From Candidatus Nomurabacteria bacterium (lineage in GTDB: Bacteria > Patescibacteriota > Minisyncoccia > Phycocordibacterales > UBA9973): a stretch of DNA of 22,138 nucleotides. Made by a program: the position numbers and the translations under genes. The stretch lies in contig JADZEV010000034.1 in assembly GCA_020850295.1 (NCBI GenBank), positions 1-22,138 on the forward strand, in the 5' to 3' direction. Positions within the stretch are counted from its first letter, which is position 1, and each line of letters begins with the position of its first letter. Shown here piece after piece: positions 15,543 through 21,969 of the stretch. The notes beneath the pieces were generated by a model. The model worked only from the letters and a program-made list of their open reading frames with translations. It was not told where the DNA came from and ran no database searches.

Positions 15543-16994
15543 ATGTTGGTACTTTTTTGTATCAGTTTACTAATAGGTGCGATTCTTTTTCATGTTTTAG
15601 GCCTTTCGATTTTAAACATACTTTTCATTAGTTTGTTTTATGGAGTGTTCTTTTGTTTGTTTTTCAGAAACAAAAAAGCTATTTTTTTGAGCTTGGCTTT
15701 AATAAGCAGTGTAATGTTGGGCGCGATGAGATTTTGGATAATACCAAGTAGTGATGTGTCGCTAGGTAATCAAGCTTTTACTGGGGTTATAGAAACAGTA
15801 GACCAAAGACTTGATAAAACTTTGTTAAAAATCCAGCTTGATAATAAAGATGTAAATATTCAGGCTACTATTCGTGAGAATCAAAAATTTTTACCAGGAG
15901 ATAAAGTTTCAGTTCGAGGCAAGGTGGAGCTTCCTGAGGATTTTGTAACAGATACAGGTAGAACTTTTGATTATGATGGTTATCTGGCAAGTCGTGGTGT
16001 TGATGCTGTCATAAATAACGCTCAAGTAACAAATCTTAAAGATACTAGTACAAGCTTAAGGTTTAAAATATTTAGACTCTCTACTATGGCCCGTAGTTTC
16101 ATAGCAGAAACCTTATCAAAATATATTAACTTTCCTGTTGATGGCATAGTCTCTGGAATGCTTGTAGGTTTTCAGGGCGGAATACCAAAGTACCTCTCTG
16201 ATATTTTTCGTTACACTGGAACTCTCCACACTCTTGTTCTTTCAGGTTATAACATTACTGTTTTGGCAGGTTTCATAGGACTTTTATTTAGAAAAGTTCC
16301 TTACAAAATAAAAACGTTGATAATATTTTTAGGTATCACTTCTTTAGTTTTAGTCAGCGGAGCAGGAGTGGCAGCAGTTCGGGCGGGCATAATGGGAAGT
16401 ATTGCTCTTGTCGCTGGTATGTCACTTAATACCTATAATGTTTTTCGGGCACTTCTTGTTTCATTTATTTTTTTCTTTTTCTTGTCGCCGACTACAATAT
16501 TTGTAGATCCTGGTTTCCATCTATCTTTTTTGGCTACATTTTTTATCATTGCCTTTTTACCACTTCTTAATGAAAAACTCTCGTTTTTACCAAATTTTGG
16601 CAAATTAAATTTACGAGAAGTTTTGATATTGGCTGTTGGTTTACCTTTGTTTATGTTGCCATATCTTATGTATTTTTCTGGACTTTTTCCATTGGTTTCA
16701 CCAATTGCTAATATTTTTTTAGTTCCGATAATTCCTATACTCATGCTAGGCGGACTCTTAGTTCTTGTAACTTCTTTCTTGTCCCCACTAGCAAGTATTT
16801 TTGGTTTCATTACTAGTTTTGTTGGTGCTATTTCTATAAAAGTCCTGACATTTTTCTCAACACTTCCACAATGGCAAACTCCAGCTATATCTGGCTGGAG
16901 TGTTTCACTTTTTTATTTAGTATTTTTGAGTTTAGTTTTTCGTAAAGAAATTATTGCGCATTTTCAAAATATTTTTCGGCAACAGACCAATTAA
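15543..16994 (+). CDS. comEC: ComEC/Rec2 competence membrane domain protein
   Basis: A 483-residue multi-pass membrane protein, the channel for single-stranded DNA uptake in competence. N-terminal hydrophobic segments occupy residues 1-75. A DUF4131/OB-like periplasmic domain follows at about 80-170, with strands GVIETVDQRLDKTLLKI and GDKVSVRGKVELP. The competence domain runs from about 200 to 475. It contains LHTLVLSGYNITVLAG, corresponding to the family signature (commonly LLAISGLHV), then GVAAVRAGIMG, and at least eight hydrophobic segments. The metallo-beta-lactamase domain that full-length ComEC carries at its C-terminus is absent; it is encoded separately at 17546. The 3' end overlaps the convergent superoxide dismutase gene by 44 bp. 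Confidence 0.9.
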   Translation: MLVLFCISLLIGAILFHVLGLSILNILFISLFYGVFFCLFFRNKKAIFLSLALISSVMLGAMRFWIIPSSDVSLGNQAFTGVIETVDQRLDKTLLKIQLDNKDVNIQATIRENQKFLPGDKVSVRGKVELPEDFVTDTGRTFDYDGYLASRGVDAVINNAQVTNLKDTSTSLRFKIFRLSTMARSFIAETLSKYINFPVDGIVSGMLVGFQGGIPKYLSDIFRYTGTLHTLVLSGYNITVLAGFIGLLFRKVPYKIKTLIIFLGITSLVLVSGAGVAAVRAGIMGSIALVAGMSLNTYNVFRALLVSFIFFFFLSPTTIFVDPGFHLSFLATFFIIAFLPLLNEKLSFLPNFGKLNLREVLILAVGLPLFMLPYLMYFSGLFPLVSPIANIFLVPIIPILMLGGLLVLVTSFLSPLASIFGFITSFVGAISIKVLTFFSTLPQWQTPAISGWSVSLFYLVFLSLVFRKEIIAHFQNIFRQQTN

Positions 16995-17532
16995 TATTTT
17001 TGAAAAAGTCTTCGATATATTGTTTCTTGCCAGAAGGTTGGTAGTCAGCAACATATGAATGTTCCCACATATCGAGAGCTAATATCATATGACAACCATT
17101 TAACTGTCCTAAGTGTTGTTCATCTATCCAAGAAGTTAGGAGTTTGTCAGATTTTTTGTCATACCAAAGTACTGCCCAACCTACGCCACGAGTTAAAGCT
17201 AGTGAAGTAAATTCCTTTAGAAAAGTTTCATAATTTCCAAACAATTCCATAAGTCTTTTACCTAGAGTACTTTCATTATTTAAATCTTTTGCTCCGCCTT
17301 CAAGCAAAGAAAAATAAACTTCATGATTTCTCATGCCACCCCATTCAAAACTAAATCTTCTGAACATTTCTCCGACAATATAGGCGTCTTTTTCACTATC
17401 TAAACTTGCCATCTTTTCTATAATACCGTTAGCATTTTTAACATAACCACTATAGAGCTTGAGGTGCTCTTCGATGGTTTTATCACTAATACCCACGAGC
17501 TTATTTATTTGGAATTTTTGTTCTGTAAACAT
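16951..17532 (-). CDS. sod: Fe/Mn superoxide dismutase
   Basis: A 193-residue cytoplasmic enzyme that disproportionates superoxide. Metal ligands are visible: His23 in EEHLKLYSGY, His70 in GGMRNHEVYF, and Asp154 and His158 in LDMWEHSYV. GWAVLWYD and QHLGQLNGCHMILALD are the usual C-domain signatures. The N-terminal HHxxY element common to many homologues is reduced to HLKLYSGY. Metal preference cannot be assigned with confidence by eye. The start MFTEQKFQINKL at 17532 is preferred over longer alternatives because a TATAAT box ends 6 nt before it and the family starts close to this point. It lies inverted between the two parts of the ComEC system. It suggests exposure to oxygen. Confidence 0.92.
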   Translation of the reverse strand: MFTEQKFQINKLVGISDKTIEEHLKLYSGYVKNANGIIEKMASLDSEKDAYIVGEMFRRFSFEWGGMRNHEVYFSLLEGGAKDLNNESTLGKRLMELFGNYETFLKEFTSLALTRGVGWAVLWYDKKSDKLLTSWIDEQHLGQLNGCHMILALDMWEHSYVADYQPSGKKQYIEDFFKNINWSVAEKYFENAQ

Positions 17533-17544
17533 ACAATTATTATA
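17532..17544. promoter_or_regulatory. Overlapping divergent -10 boxes for sod (-) and the MBL gene (+)
   Basis: On the plus strand TACAAT (17532-17537) ends 8 nt before the ATG at 17546. On the minus strand TATAAT (17544 down to 17539) ends 6 nt before the sod ATG at 17532. The two start codons are separated by only 13 bp, so each promoter's -10 is next to or inside the other gene's first codon. Both messages would be leaderless. Confidence 0.65.
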
Positions 17545-17545
17545 C

Positions 17546-18406
17546 ATGAATTCTAAGGTGACCCGAATCAGTATATTTTTTATAGTTATTTGTGCTTTAT
17601 CTGTAGGCTTAGTTTTTTCATCTTCCAGAACCGATACAGACTCAGTAGATAACATGTCCAAGGTATATATGTTTGATGTTGGTCAAGGAGATAGCTTTTT
17701 TATAGAAACTAAAAATGGTAAACAAATGCTTATCGATGGAGGAAAGGATGCTACTGTACTGACCGAGCTTGCCAAAGTTATGCCGTGGAACGATAAAAGT
17801 ATTGATATAGTCTTAGCAACACACCCTGATGCTGATCACATCGGTGGACTTGATGAGGTTTTAAAAAGATACAAAGTCGATATGTTCCTTACTTCAGAAG
17901 TTGGAGGGGAGACAGCAGAATACAAAGGTTTGATGGAAATAGTAGAAGAGAAAAAAATACCTAGCTTTTTTGTTCGCTTTGGTATGAAGTTTGATTTTTC
18001 AGATAGTGAATATTTTTTAGTACTATTTCCTGATAGAGATGTTGTCGGCTGGGAAACGAACACTGGTTCTGTAGTAGGGAAGTTTGTTTCAGGACACAGG
18101 TCTATGCTTTTCACCGGCGACTCACCAGCACCGATAGAGCAGTACTTAGCTAAATCTGTACCAGAGCTACTTGATGTTGATATTCTCAAACTCGGACACC
18201 ATGGCTCTCGTACTTCTACAACTGCCGCTTATTTCAAGACTACAACTCCAAGTCTAGCCCTAATCTCAGCTGGTAAAAACAACTCTTACGGCCACCCTCA
18301 CAAAGAAGTGCTAGACCTTTTGAAACAATTCAACATTCCTTATATATCAACTCAAGCATCAGGTACCGTACTCCTCCAAACCGATGGATTAAGGTGGTAT
18401 AAATAA
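17546..18406 (+). CDS. ComEC-type metallo-beta-lactamase-fold hydrolase
   Basis: A 286-residue protein with an N-terminal membrane anchor or signal (ISIFFIVICALSVGLVF, residues 8-24), so the enzyme faces outward. The MBL fold follows: YMFDVGQGDS, LIDGG, then metal motif THPDADHIGG (His93, Asp95, Asp97, His98), FTGDS, KLGHHGSRTST, and SAGKNNSYGHPH. This is the pattern of the MBL domain at the C-terminus of ComEC, thought to degrade the non-transported DNA strand. Here it is a separate gene, displaced from comEC by an inverted sod. The ATG at 17546 is favoured over an upstream in-frame start because of the signal peptide and the -10 box 8 nt upstream. Confidence 0.9.
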   Translation: MNSKVTRISIFFIVICALSVGLVFSSSRTDTDSVDNMSKVYMFDVGQGDSFFIETKNGKQMLIDGGKDATVLTELAKVMPWNDKSIDIVLATHPDADHIGGLDEVLKRYKVDMFLTSEVGGETAEYKGLMEIVEEKKIPSFFVRFGMKFDFSDSEYFLVLFPDRDVVGWETNTGSVVGKFVSGHRSMLFTGDSPAPIEQYLAKSVPELLDVDILKLGHHGSRTSTTAAYFKTTTPSLALISAGKNNSYGHPHKEVLDLLKQFNIPYISTQASGTVLLQTDGLRWYK

Positions 18407-18412
18407 AAGGTG

Positions 18413-18418
18413 TATAAT
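18413..18418 (+). promoter_or_regulatory. -10 box of the 81-aa gene
   Basis: A perfect TATAAT preceded directly by TG ends 8 nt before the ATG at 18427, within the 20-nt gap after the MBL gene. Confidence 0.6.
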
Positions 18419-18426
18419 ATAGGTAT

Positions 18427-18672
18427 ATGAAATTTGGAATGGAAGGGGCACCTCAAATGCATTGGAGTAAAGAAAACCTTAAGCTTGCTATCAACAAACT
18501 TGAGGAAAAGCCACCTGTTTTTGGTGAAGATACTGGCGAAAAAGATGGTAAATATTTTGCTATGGGCTATGAAGTAGAAAAAGCTGAATACGATCATTTC
18601 ATAAATCAACTAAATGAATTACTTGATTTTAAAAATGGTGAACTATCTGAAGAGTTAGAAAAAGCCGCTTAA
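18427..18672 (+). CDS. Hypothetical small acidic protein
   Basis: An 81-residue soluble protein with no signal peptide or membrane segment. It starts MKFGMEGAPQMHWSKENL. A helical region (LKLAINKLEEKP), a glycine/aspartate turn and a second helix (EKAEYDHFINQLNELLDF) follow, ending in an acidic helix. Cysteines are absent. I recognise no family. Its own -10 box and the following terminator indicate a real, independently transcribed gene. The function is unknown. Confidence 0.75.
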   Translation: MKFGMEGAPQMHWSKENLKLAINKLEEKPPVFGEDTGEKDGKYFAMGYEVEKAEYDHFINQLNELLDFKNGELSEELEKAA

Positions 18673-18675
18673 ATA

Positions 18676-18700
18676 AAAAGTTAGGAATTTTCTAGCTTTT
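18676..18700. terminator. AT-rich bidirectional terminator
   Basis: AAAAGTTAG (18676-18684) pairs with CTAGCTTTT (18692-18700), with one G-U pair and a 7-nt loop. It lies between convergent genes ending at 18672 (+) and 18706 (-), with A/T tracts on both sides. Confidence 0.65.
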
Positions 18701-18705
18701 ATTAT

Positions 18706-19341
18706 TTAAATTGAAGAGATTATTTTCTCAAATTCTTTTATCGATTTCACAAAATAAAGCCAGTTATATTCCTTAGGATCTCTTATTGAGACATCTAAAA
18801 TATTCATTTTCTCTTGTATAAGTTTTTTCCAATTTGTTCCATTTGGAGTTTGAAAAAATATTAAAGGTGTCATTTTTTCATTAGCTCCACCATATTTATT
18901 CATTCCCATTTTTACAATGTTTTCATGAAATATTATTGTTTCTTCAAGCTCTGTGCCGTCTCCGCCTAATGGACAAATAACAACAATATCACCAGAGGTT
19001 ACTATTTTTAATCTTTCAAAAATATCATTTGATACTTCTGTAAAGCAAGCATTTTCTACTCGATCCCATAGACCATCATGTTGTTTTTGGGGAACACCAA
19101 TATTAAATTCTCTCGGGAGACTGTTTGCAGATATATATTGATTTGCTGTGTCACTTGTTGCCTGCATAGCCCCACCAGCATAACCACCATGAATTATTCC
19201 ATAACCATGTTTCAGTAATATTTTTGTTATATTTTCAATAGATTTATATTCTTCAGTATCTGGATCAATAGTTGACTTACCTAATACAGAGGCAAATTTT
19301 GTAGCACCAGATAGTTTTTTTATTTTATTAATTATTTTCAT
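18706..19341 (-). CDS. LOG/SLOG-family nucleotide-binding protein
   Basis: A 211-residue Rossmann-like protein. The SLOG layout is visible: FASVLGKSTIDPDTEEY, then YGIIHGGYAGGAMQATSDTA (glycine-rich loop near residues 50-70), then VICPLGGDGTELEE, which corresponds to the PGGxGTxxE loop of the LOG (lysine decarboxylase-like) family. LOG enzymes are phosphoribohydrolases that release bases from nucleoside monophosphates. The divergent first loop and the CPLGGDGT variant make the substrate uncertain. It is the last gene of a minus-strand cluster, 12 nt after the second methyltransferase. A role in nucleotide metabolism or signalling is an inference. Confidence 0.75.
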   Translation of the reverse strand: MKIINKIKKLSGATKFASVLGKSTIDPDTEEYKSIENITKILLKHGYGIIHGGYAGGAMQATSDTANQYISANSLPREFNIGVPQKQHDGLWDRVENACFTEVSNDIFERLKIVTSGDIVVICPLGGDGTELEETIIFHENIVKMGMNKYGGANEKMTPLIFFQTPNGTNWKKLIQEKMNILDVSIRDPKEYNWLYFVKSIKEFEKIISSI

Positions 19342-19353
19342 ATGTTATTTAAT

Positions 19354-19995
19354 TTATTTTTTAAGAATAAAGATGATTGCACTAGGAGTGATTACTTCTG
19401 TGTATTCTTCTTTTGGTCTGTTTAATATTTCTTCGCATTTGATGATTTGGAAACCAGCCTCTGTAATTGCATTAATCCATGAAGATATAGTGTGATGAGG
19501 TTCTACAAGTTTTTCCCCATTGTTCACTGGATACTCAACTAACAATTTTTCACTAAAGTAATCTTTTGATTTGAGAAATGATAGTGTTCTAAAAGGATGG
19601 GTAACTTGTATGTATGCTGTCCCGTTGTTTTTTAGTACACGGTATATTTCTTTTAGTGGTGTCATAATATCTAACGTACAATTTAGTGCGTACTTACTCC
19701 AGACAATATCAAAAACTTCATTTTTCTGAGAAATGTATGAAAATGAATCGTTACGTATTTCTGCGCTTGGTACTTTTTGTTTTGCGATCATTACAAGCTC
19801 AGGTGAAATATCGCATCCTGCAAGCTTCTTTGGTTTTTGCGAAGCAAAAAAGGCAAGATCGATACCTGATCCACACCCCACATCAAGAACACTTTTCCCT
19901 TTTAGTGGGGGAAGGTATGTGCGCATGTGGAGAGAATTTGGATATTTAGTTGTGTATTCGCTTTGGAATTGTGCAAAATCACTTTTGTATTTCAT
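19354..19995 (-). CDS. SAM-dependent methyltransferase (second of tandem pair)
   Basis: A 213-residue class I methyltransferase. Motif I is VLDVGCGSGIDLAF near residue 35; an acidic CDIS follows at the end of beta-2. FDIVWSKYALN is motif IV, and IYRVLKNNGTAYIQV corresponds to the Methyltransf_11 post-motif. The C-terminal part THPFRTLSFLK, then EPHHTISSWINAI, matches the neighbouring methyltransferase, which suggests tandem duplication. The substrate is unknown and probably a small molecule. It starts 1 nt after the upstream methyltransferase stop, so translation is likely coupled. Confidence 0.85.
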   Translation of the reverse strand: MKYKSDFAQFQSEYTTKYPNSLHMRTYLPPLKGKSVLDVGCGSGIDLAFFASQKPKKLAGCDISPELVMIAKQKVPSAEIRNDSFSYISQKNEVFDIVWSKYALNCTLDIMTPLKEIYRVLKNNGTAYIQVTHPFRTLSFLKSKDYFSEKLLVEYPVNNGEKLVEPHHTISSWINAITEAGFQIIKCEEILNRPKEEYTEVITPSAIIFILKK

Positions 19996-19996
19996 A

Positions 19997-20677
19997 TTAT
20001 TTCTTTTTAGCCTTCACTATGAAGAAGGTCGGGTAAGTATCCCCATTTATTTGTGTTGATGCGGGGAAATCAGTACCTTCTTTGTAATCAATAATTTCAA
20101 AGTTTTTGAGAAACTCTGCATTAAAATATTCGCCAATTGTGTGAGATGGTTCCTTAATTGTTATTGTTCCACTGTAAATTTTTGAAGTAGTAATTTGTTG
20201 CTTGTAATAATCAACTCCATGTCCATAATCACGAATCTTTTGTAAGAACTGGAGGATGGGATGTTTTGTGAGAAATACAAGAGACCCACCTTTTTTTAAT
20301 ACTCGAGCCATTTCAGATAATACTTTTGGAACATTTGTAGATGTTTGTATTGCCCACTTTGAAACTACAACATCAAAGCTTTCATTTTGAAATGGGATTT
20401 TTTCACCAACAGCTTCTTTGAAAATTCCTGAAGGGTTATTAATTTGAGCTTTTTTAAGAAATTCAATACTAGGATCAATACCAAAAATTTTTTTAGTTTT
20501 CTTTGAGAGAATAACAAGGTCTTTCCCGTCACCGCACCCAACATCAAGAATCTTTTTCTTTTCAAGATTAAAATCTATTGTTTTATGGAAAAGGGAATTG
20601 CTAACTTCATCATCAGCAAAGTTTTCTGTATATAAATCATGAAAGTTATTGTATTGTTTTCTAATGTCTTTATTCAT
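19997..20677 (-). CDS. SAM-dependent methyltransferase (first of tandem pair)
   Basis: A 226-residue class I methyltransferase. KILDVGCGDGKDLVIL near residue 40 is motif I, FGIDPS the acidic post-beta-2 loop, FDVVVSKWAIQ motif IV, and MARVLKKGGSLVFLTKHP the post-motif. The region KHPILQFLQKIRDYGHG and the later EPSHTIGEYFNAEF match the downstream paralogue in position and type. The C-terminus is lysine-rich. I see no clear -10 close to the start, so it may be read from the small genes upstream on the same strand. The substrate is unknown. Confidence 0.85.
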   Translation of the reverse strand: MNKDIRKQYNNFHDLYTENFADDEVSNSLFHKTIDFNLEKKKILDVGCGDGKDLVILSKKTKKIFGIDPSIEFLKKAQINNPSGIFKEAVGEKIPFQNESFDVVVSKWAIQTSTNVPKVLSEMARVLKKGGSLVFLTKHPILQFLQKIRDYGHGVDYYKQQITTSKIYSGTITIKEPSHTIGEYFNAEFLKNFEIIDYKEGTDFPASTQINGDTYPTFFIVKAKKK

Positions 20678-20706
20678 ATATTTTCTATTTCGTTCTTTTG
20701 AACTCG

Positions 20707-20775
20707 TCAGTTGGAACTCTCAAATTTCTTTAACATTCCAATATAGTGGACGATTTTACTAGCAGGCTCGTCCAT
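20707..20775 (-). CDS. Possible 22-residue peptide
   Basis: An ATG at 20775 opens 22 codons (MDEPASKIVHYIGMLKKFESSN) ending in TGA. An AAGGA-like purine run lies a few bases upstream, the nearest thing to a Shine-Dalgarno motif in the window. It is in the same frame as, and starts 12 nt after, the 47-codon membrane gene's TAG. It may be a real micro-ORF, the remnant of a longer protein, or chance. Its composition is helical and charged; I do not recognise it. Confidence 0.25.
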   Translation of the reverse strand: MDEPASKIVHYIGMLKKFESSN

Positions 20776-20787
20776 TTTCCTTTTCAC

Positions 20788-20931
20788 CTATAAATGATGA
20801 ATACCCTGAATGACCTTGATAAGTGGCGTATAGACCACAAGTACGTGGCAGATGCCTATAGTCCCAGCCGTATAGAATATCCATGCGGTATCTTCAAGAA
20901 AGTTTTTAATAGATTCTTTTATCTTTTTCAT
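20788..20931 (-). CDS. Small membrane protein (47 aa)
   Basis: Starts at ATG 20931 and ends TAG at 20790-20788. The N-terminus is basic and amphipathic (MKKIKESIKNFLEDT). One hydrophobic stretch follows (WIFYTAGTIGICHVLVVYTPLIKVI, about residues 17-41), and the protein ends IQGIHHL. The length, composition and basic N-terminus fit a single-pass inner-membrane protein. It lies in the otherwise empty 381-nt stretch between the methyltransferase and the winged-helix gene. A TAAAAA sequence ends 6 nt upstream, a weak -10. It has some likeness to the small membrane protein at 21970. No known family is recognised. Confidence 0.5.
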   Translation of the reverse strand: MKKIKESIKNFLEDTAWIFYTAGTIGICHVLVVYTPLIKVIQGIHHL

Positions 20932-20985
20932 ATTTTATTTTTAGAATGAACAAATAATTTCTGAGGTGATTATAAAGGGAAATTA

Positions 20986-21052
20986 TTGACATTTCAAAAA
21001 AATATTGTATTTATATATATTTTTAAACAAAAAGTTTAAATAAAGTTATAAT
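20986..21052 (+). promoter_or_regulatory. Promoter region of the winged-helix gene
   Basis: TATAAT at 21047-21052 ends 6 nt before the ATG at 21059, the leaderless spacing seen elsewhere. Further upstream is a perfect -35 TTGACA (20986-20991); the best -10 at 16-19 bp is poor (TATTTA at 21008). There may be two start sites. Confidence 0.55.
21022..21040 (+). repeat. Inverted repeat over the promoter (candidate operator)
   Basis: TTTAAAC (21022-21028), AAAAA spacer, GTTTAAA (21034-21040): a perfect 7-bp inverted repeat with a 5-bp spacer. It lies from about -37 to -19 relative to a start site at 21059, where a bound protein would occlude RNA polymerase. The neighbouring gene encodes a DNA-binding winged-helix protein, so autoregulation is plausible. 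Confidence 0.5.
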
Positions 21053-21058
21053 ATAGTT

Positions 21059-21889
21059 ATGTTATTATCCAAAAAAGAATCACTCGAAGACAGTATCGTT
21101 AGGCTCCTTCTTGAGCGTGAGCAAAGTGTCAAAACCCTTATGAAAACGCTTTCTCAGGTAGGTTTTTCTGTGACCATACAGGCAATATATAAAATACTCC
21201 GTGCACTTGTCGCAAACGAAGTTGTTATCAAGCGTGCAAATATATATGCGCTCTCAGAAGAATGGCGTGAGCGAATTATTGATACCTTTGAAAAAACACA
21301 AAATAGATTTGAGCTTGCAGAAGGAGAAAGTATCACCTTTGACCTTGCATCTCTTGTACACCTCGATCAGCAATGGAAAAATATCGTGCTCCCACTTCAC
21401 AATGCGCATCCGACCGCTCCTGTCTTTTTCTATAACCCACATGAGATCTGGATCCATCTCAATGAAAGTCGTAAAAAGAGTGAGTACGAATATTATGAAT
21501 CGTTTAAAGAAAACAAAACACATGCATTTGCATTATTCGGTGGAGATACAGAGCACGATAGAGCGATGAAAAAAGAACTTCAAAATGATTATTTACAAAT
21601 TGCTGTTGGGGTGGAGGCTTTTTCAAAGACTGACTACCCGACTATTTTTGGAGACTACATTATTACGACACGTATTTCAAAACGCTTATCTGAAGAAATA
21701 GAATATGCATATAAAGAGAGCACAACAAGTACTGTACTTGAAGAGCGTCTTCAAAAAATAGGAATTGAAAAGAAAAAGGTGAAGCTCATCATAGAGCGCG
21801 ATCGAGAAAAAGCAAAAAAGCTTCGCAAGAAGCTCTCGAAAGAATTTTTTGTTCCACCGTTACTTATTAAAGAGTTTAGTTTGTATTAA
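21059..21889 (+). CDS. Winged-helix DNA-binding protein of unknown family
   Basis: A 276-residue protein. The first 75 residues form a winged helix-turn-helix: EDSIVRLLLEREQSVKTLMKTL, then VTIQAIYKILRALVANEVVIKRANIYALS, where the recognition helix is followed by the wing. Residues about 85-215 form an alpha/beta domain with strands VFFYNP, HAFALFG, LQIAVG and YIITT. The C-terminus is a highly charged helix (KKKVKLIIERDREKAKKLRKKLSKEFFVPP). No catalytic motif is evident. Arginine codons are mostly CGT/CGC, unlike the AGA-rich neighbours, hinting at a different origin. It could be a transcription factor with a ligand-binding domain; AbiEi-like antitoxin is an alternative I cannot support. Confidence 0.7.
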   Translation: MLLSKKESLEDSIVRLLLEREQSVKTLMKTLSQVGFSVTIQAIYKILRALVANEVVIKRANIYALSEEWRERIIDTFEKTQNRFELAEGESITFDLASLVHLDQQWKNIVLPLHNAHPTAPVFFYNPHEIWIHLNESRKKSEYEYYESFKENKTHAFALFGGDTEHDRAMKKELQNDYLQIAVGVEAFSKTDYPTIFGDYIITTRISKRLSEEIEYAYKESTTSTVLEERLQKIGIEKKKVKLIIERDREKAKKLRKKLSKEFFVPPLLIKEFSLY

Positions 21890-21890
21890 T

Positions 21891-21953
21891 AAGTATAAAA
21901 AGAAAACCAAACAACTTCGTAAAAAACTAATGAAGTACTTTGTGTTTTATAAA
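21891..21953 (+). pseudogene. Possible remnant resembling the winged-helix C-terminus
   Basis: Just after the stop, in another frame (codons from 21891, stop TGA 21954-21956 just beyond), the sequence reads KKKTKQLRKKLMKYFVFYK. It aligns with KAKKLRKKLSKEFFV near the end of the preceding protein, with mostly synonymous codon differences in the LRKKL core. It looks like the tail of a decayed paralogue, but it is short and lysine-rich, so chance is possible. Confidence 0.3.
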
Positions 21954-21962
21954 TGATATAAT
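21954..21962 (+). promoter_or_regulatory. Extended -10 promoter of the terminal small membrane protein gene
   Basis: TG-A-TATAAT, a perfect extended -10, ends 7 nt before the ATG at 21970. Leaderless spacing. Confidence 0.7.
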
Positions 21963-21969
21963 TTAAAAC

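Noticed and set aside
17459..17545. Longer N-terminus for the MBL protein
   Set aside because: It is antisense to sod coding sequence and would place residues before the signal peptide that begins at 17546.
17533..17661. Longer N-terminus for superoxide dismutase
   Set aside because: The extra residues come from the antisense of the MBL gene's first codons and have no match in the family; the ATG at 17532 has a -10 box 6 nt upstream.
20707..20931. TAG read-through or recoding joining the 47- and 22-codon frames
   Set aside because: The frames are aligned, but TAG also ends the partial gene at 250-252 as a normal stop, and nothing shows suppression. It is kept only as a possibility in the findings.
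20794..20949. Plus-strand 51-codon frame in the gap before the winged-helix gene
   Set aside because: It is antisense to the 47-residue membrane protein, has mixed polar composition with no clear structure, and no promoter or ribosome-binding signal. The minus-strand frame looks more like a protein.
21059..21889. AbiEi-type antitoxin with a toxin partner
   Set aside because: Only the winged-helix part is comparable; no nucleotidyltransferase toxin is next to it in the window.
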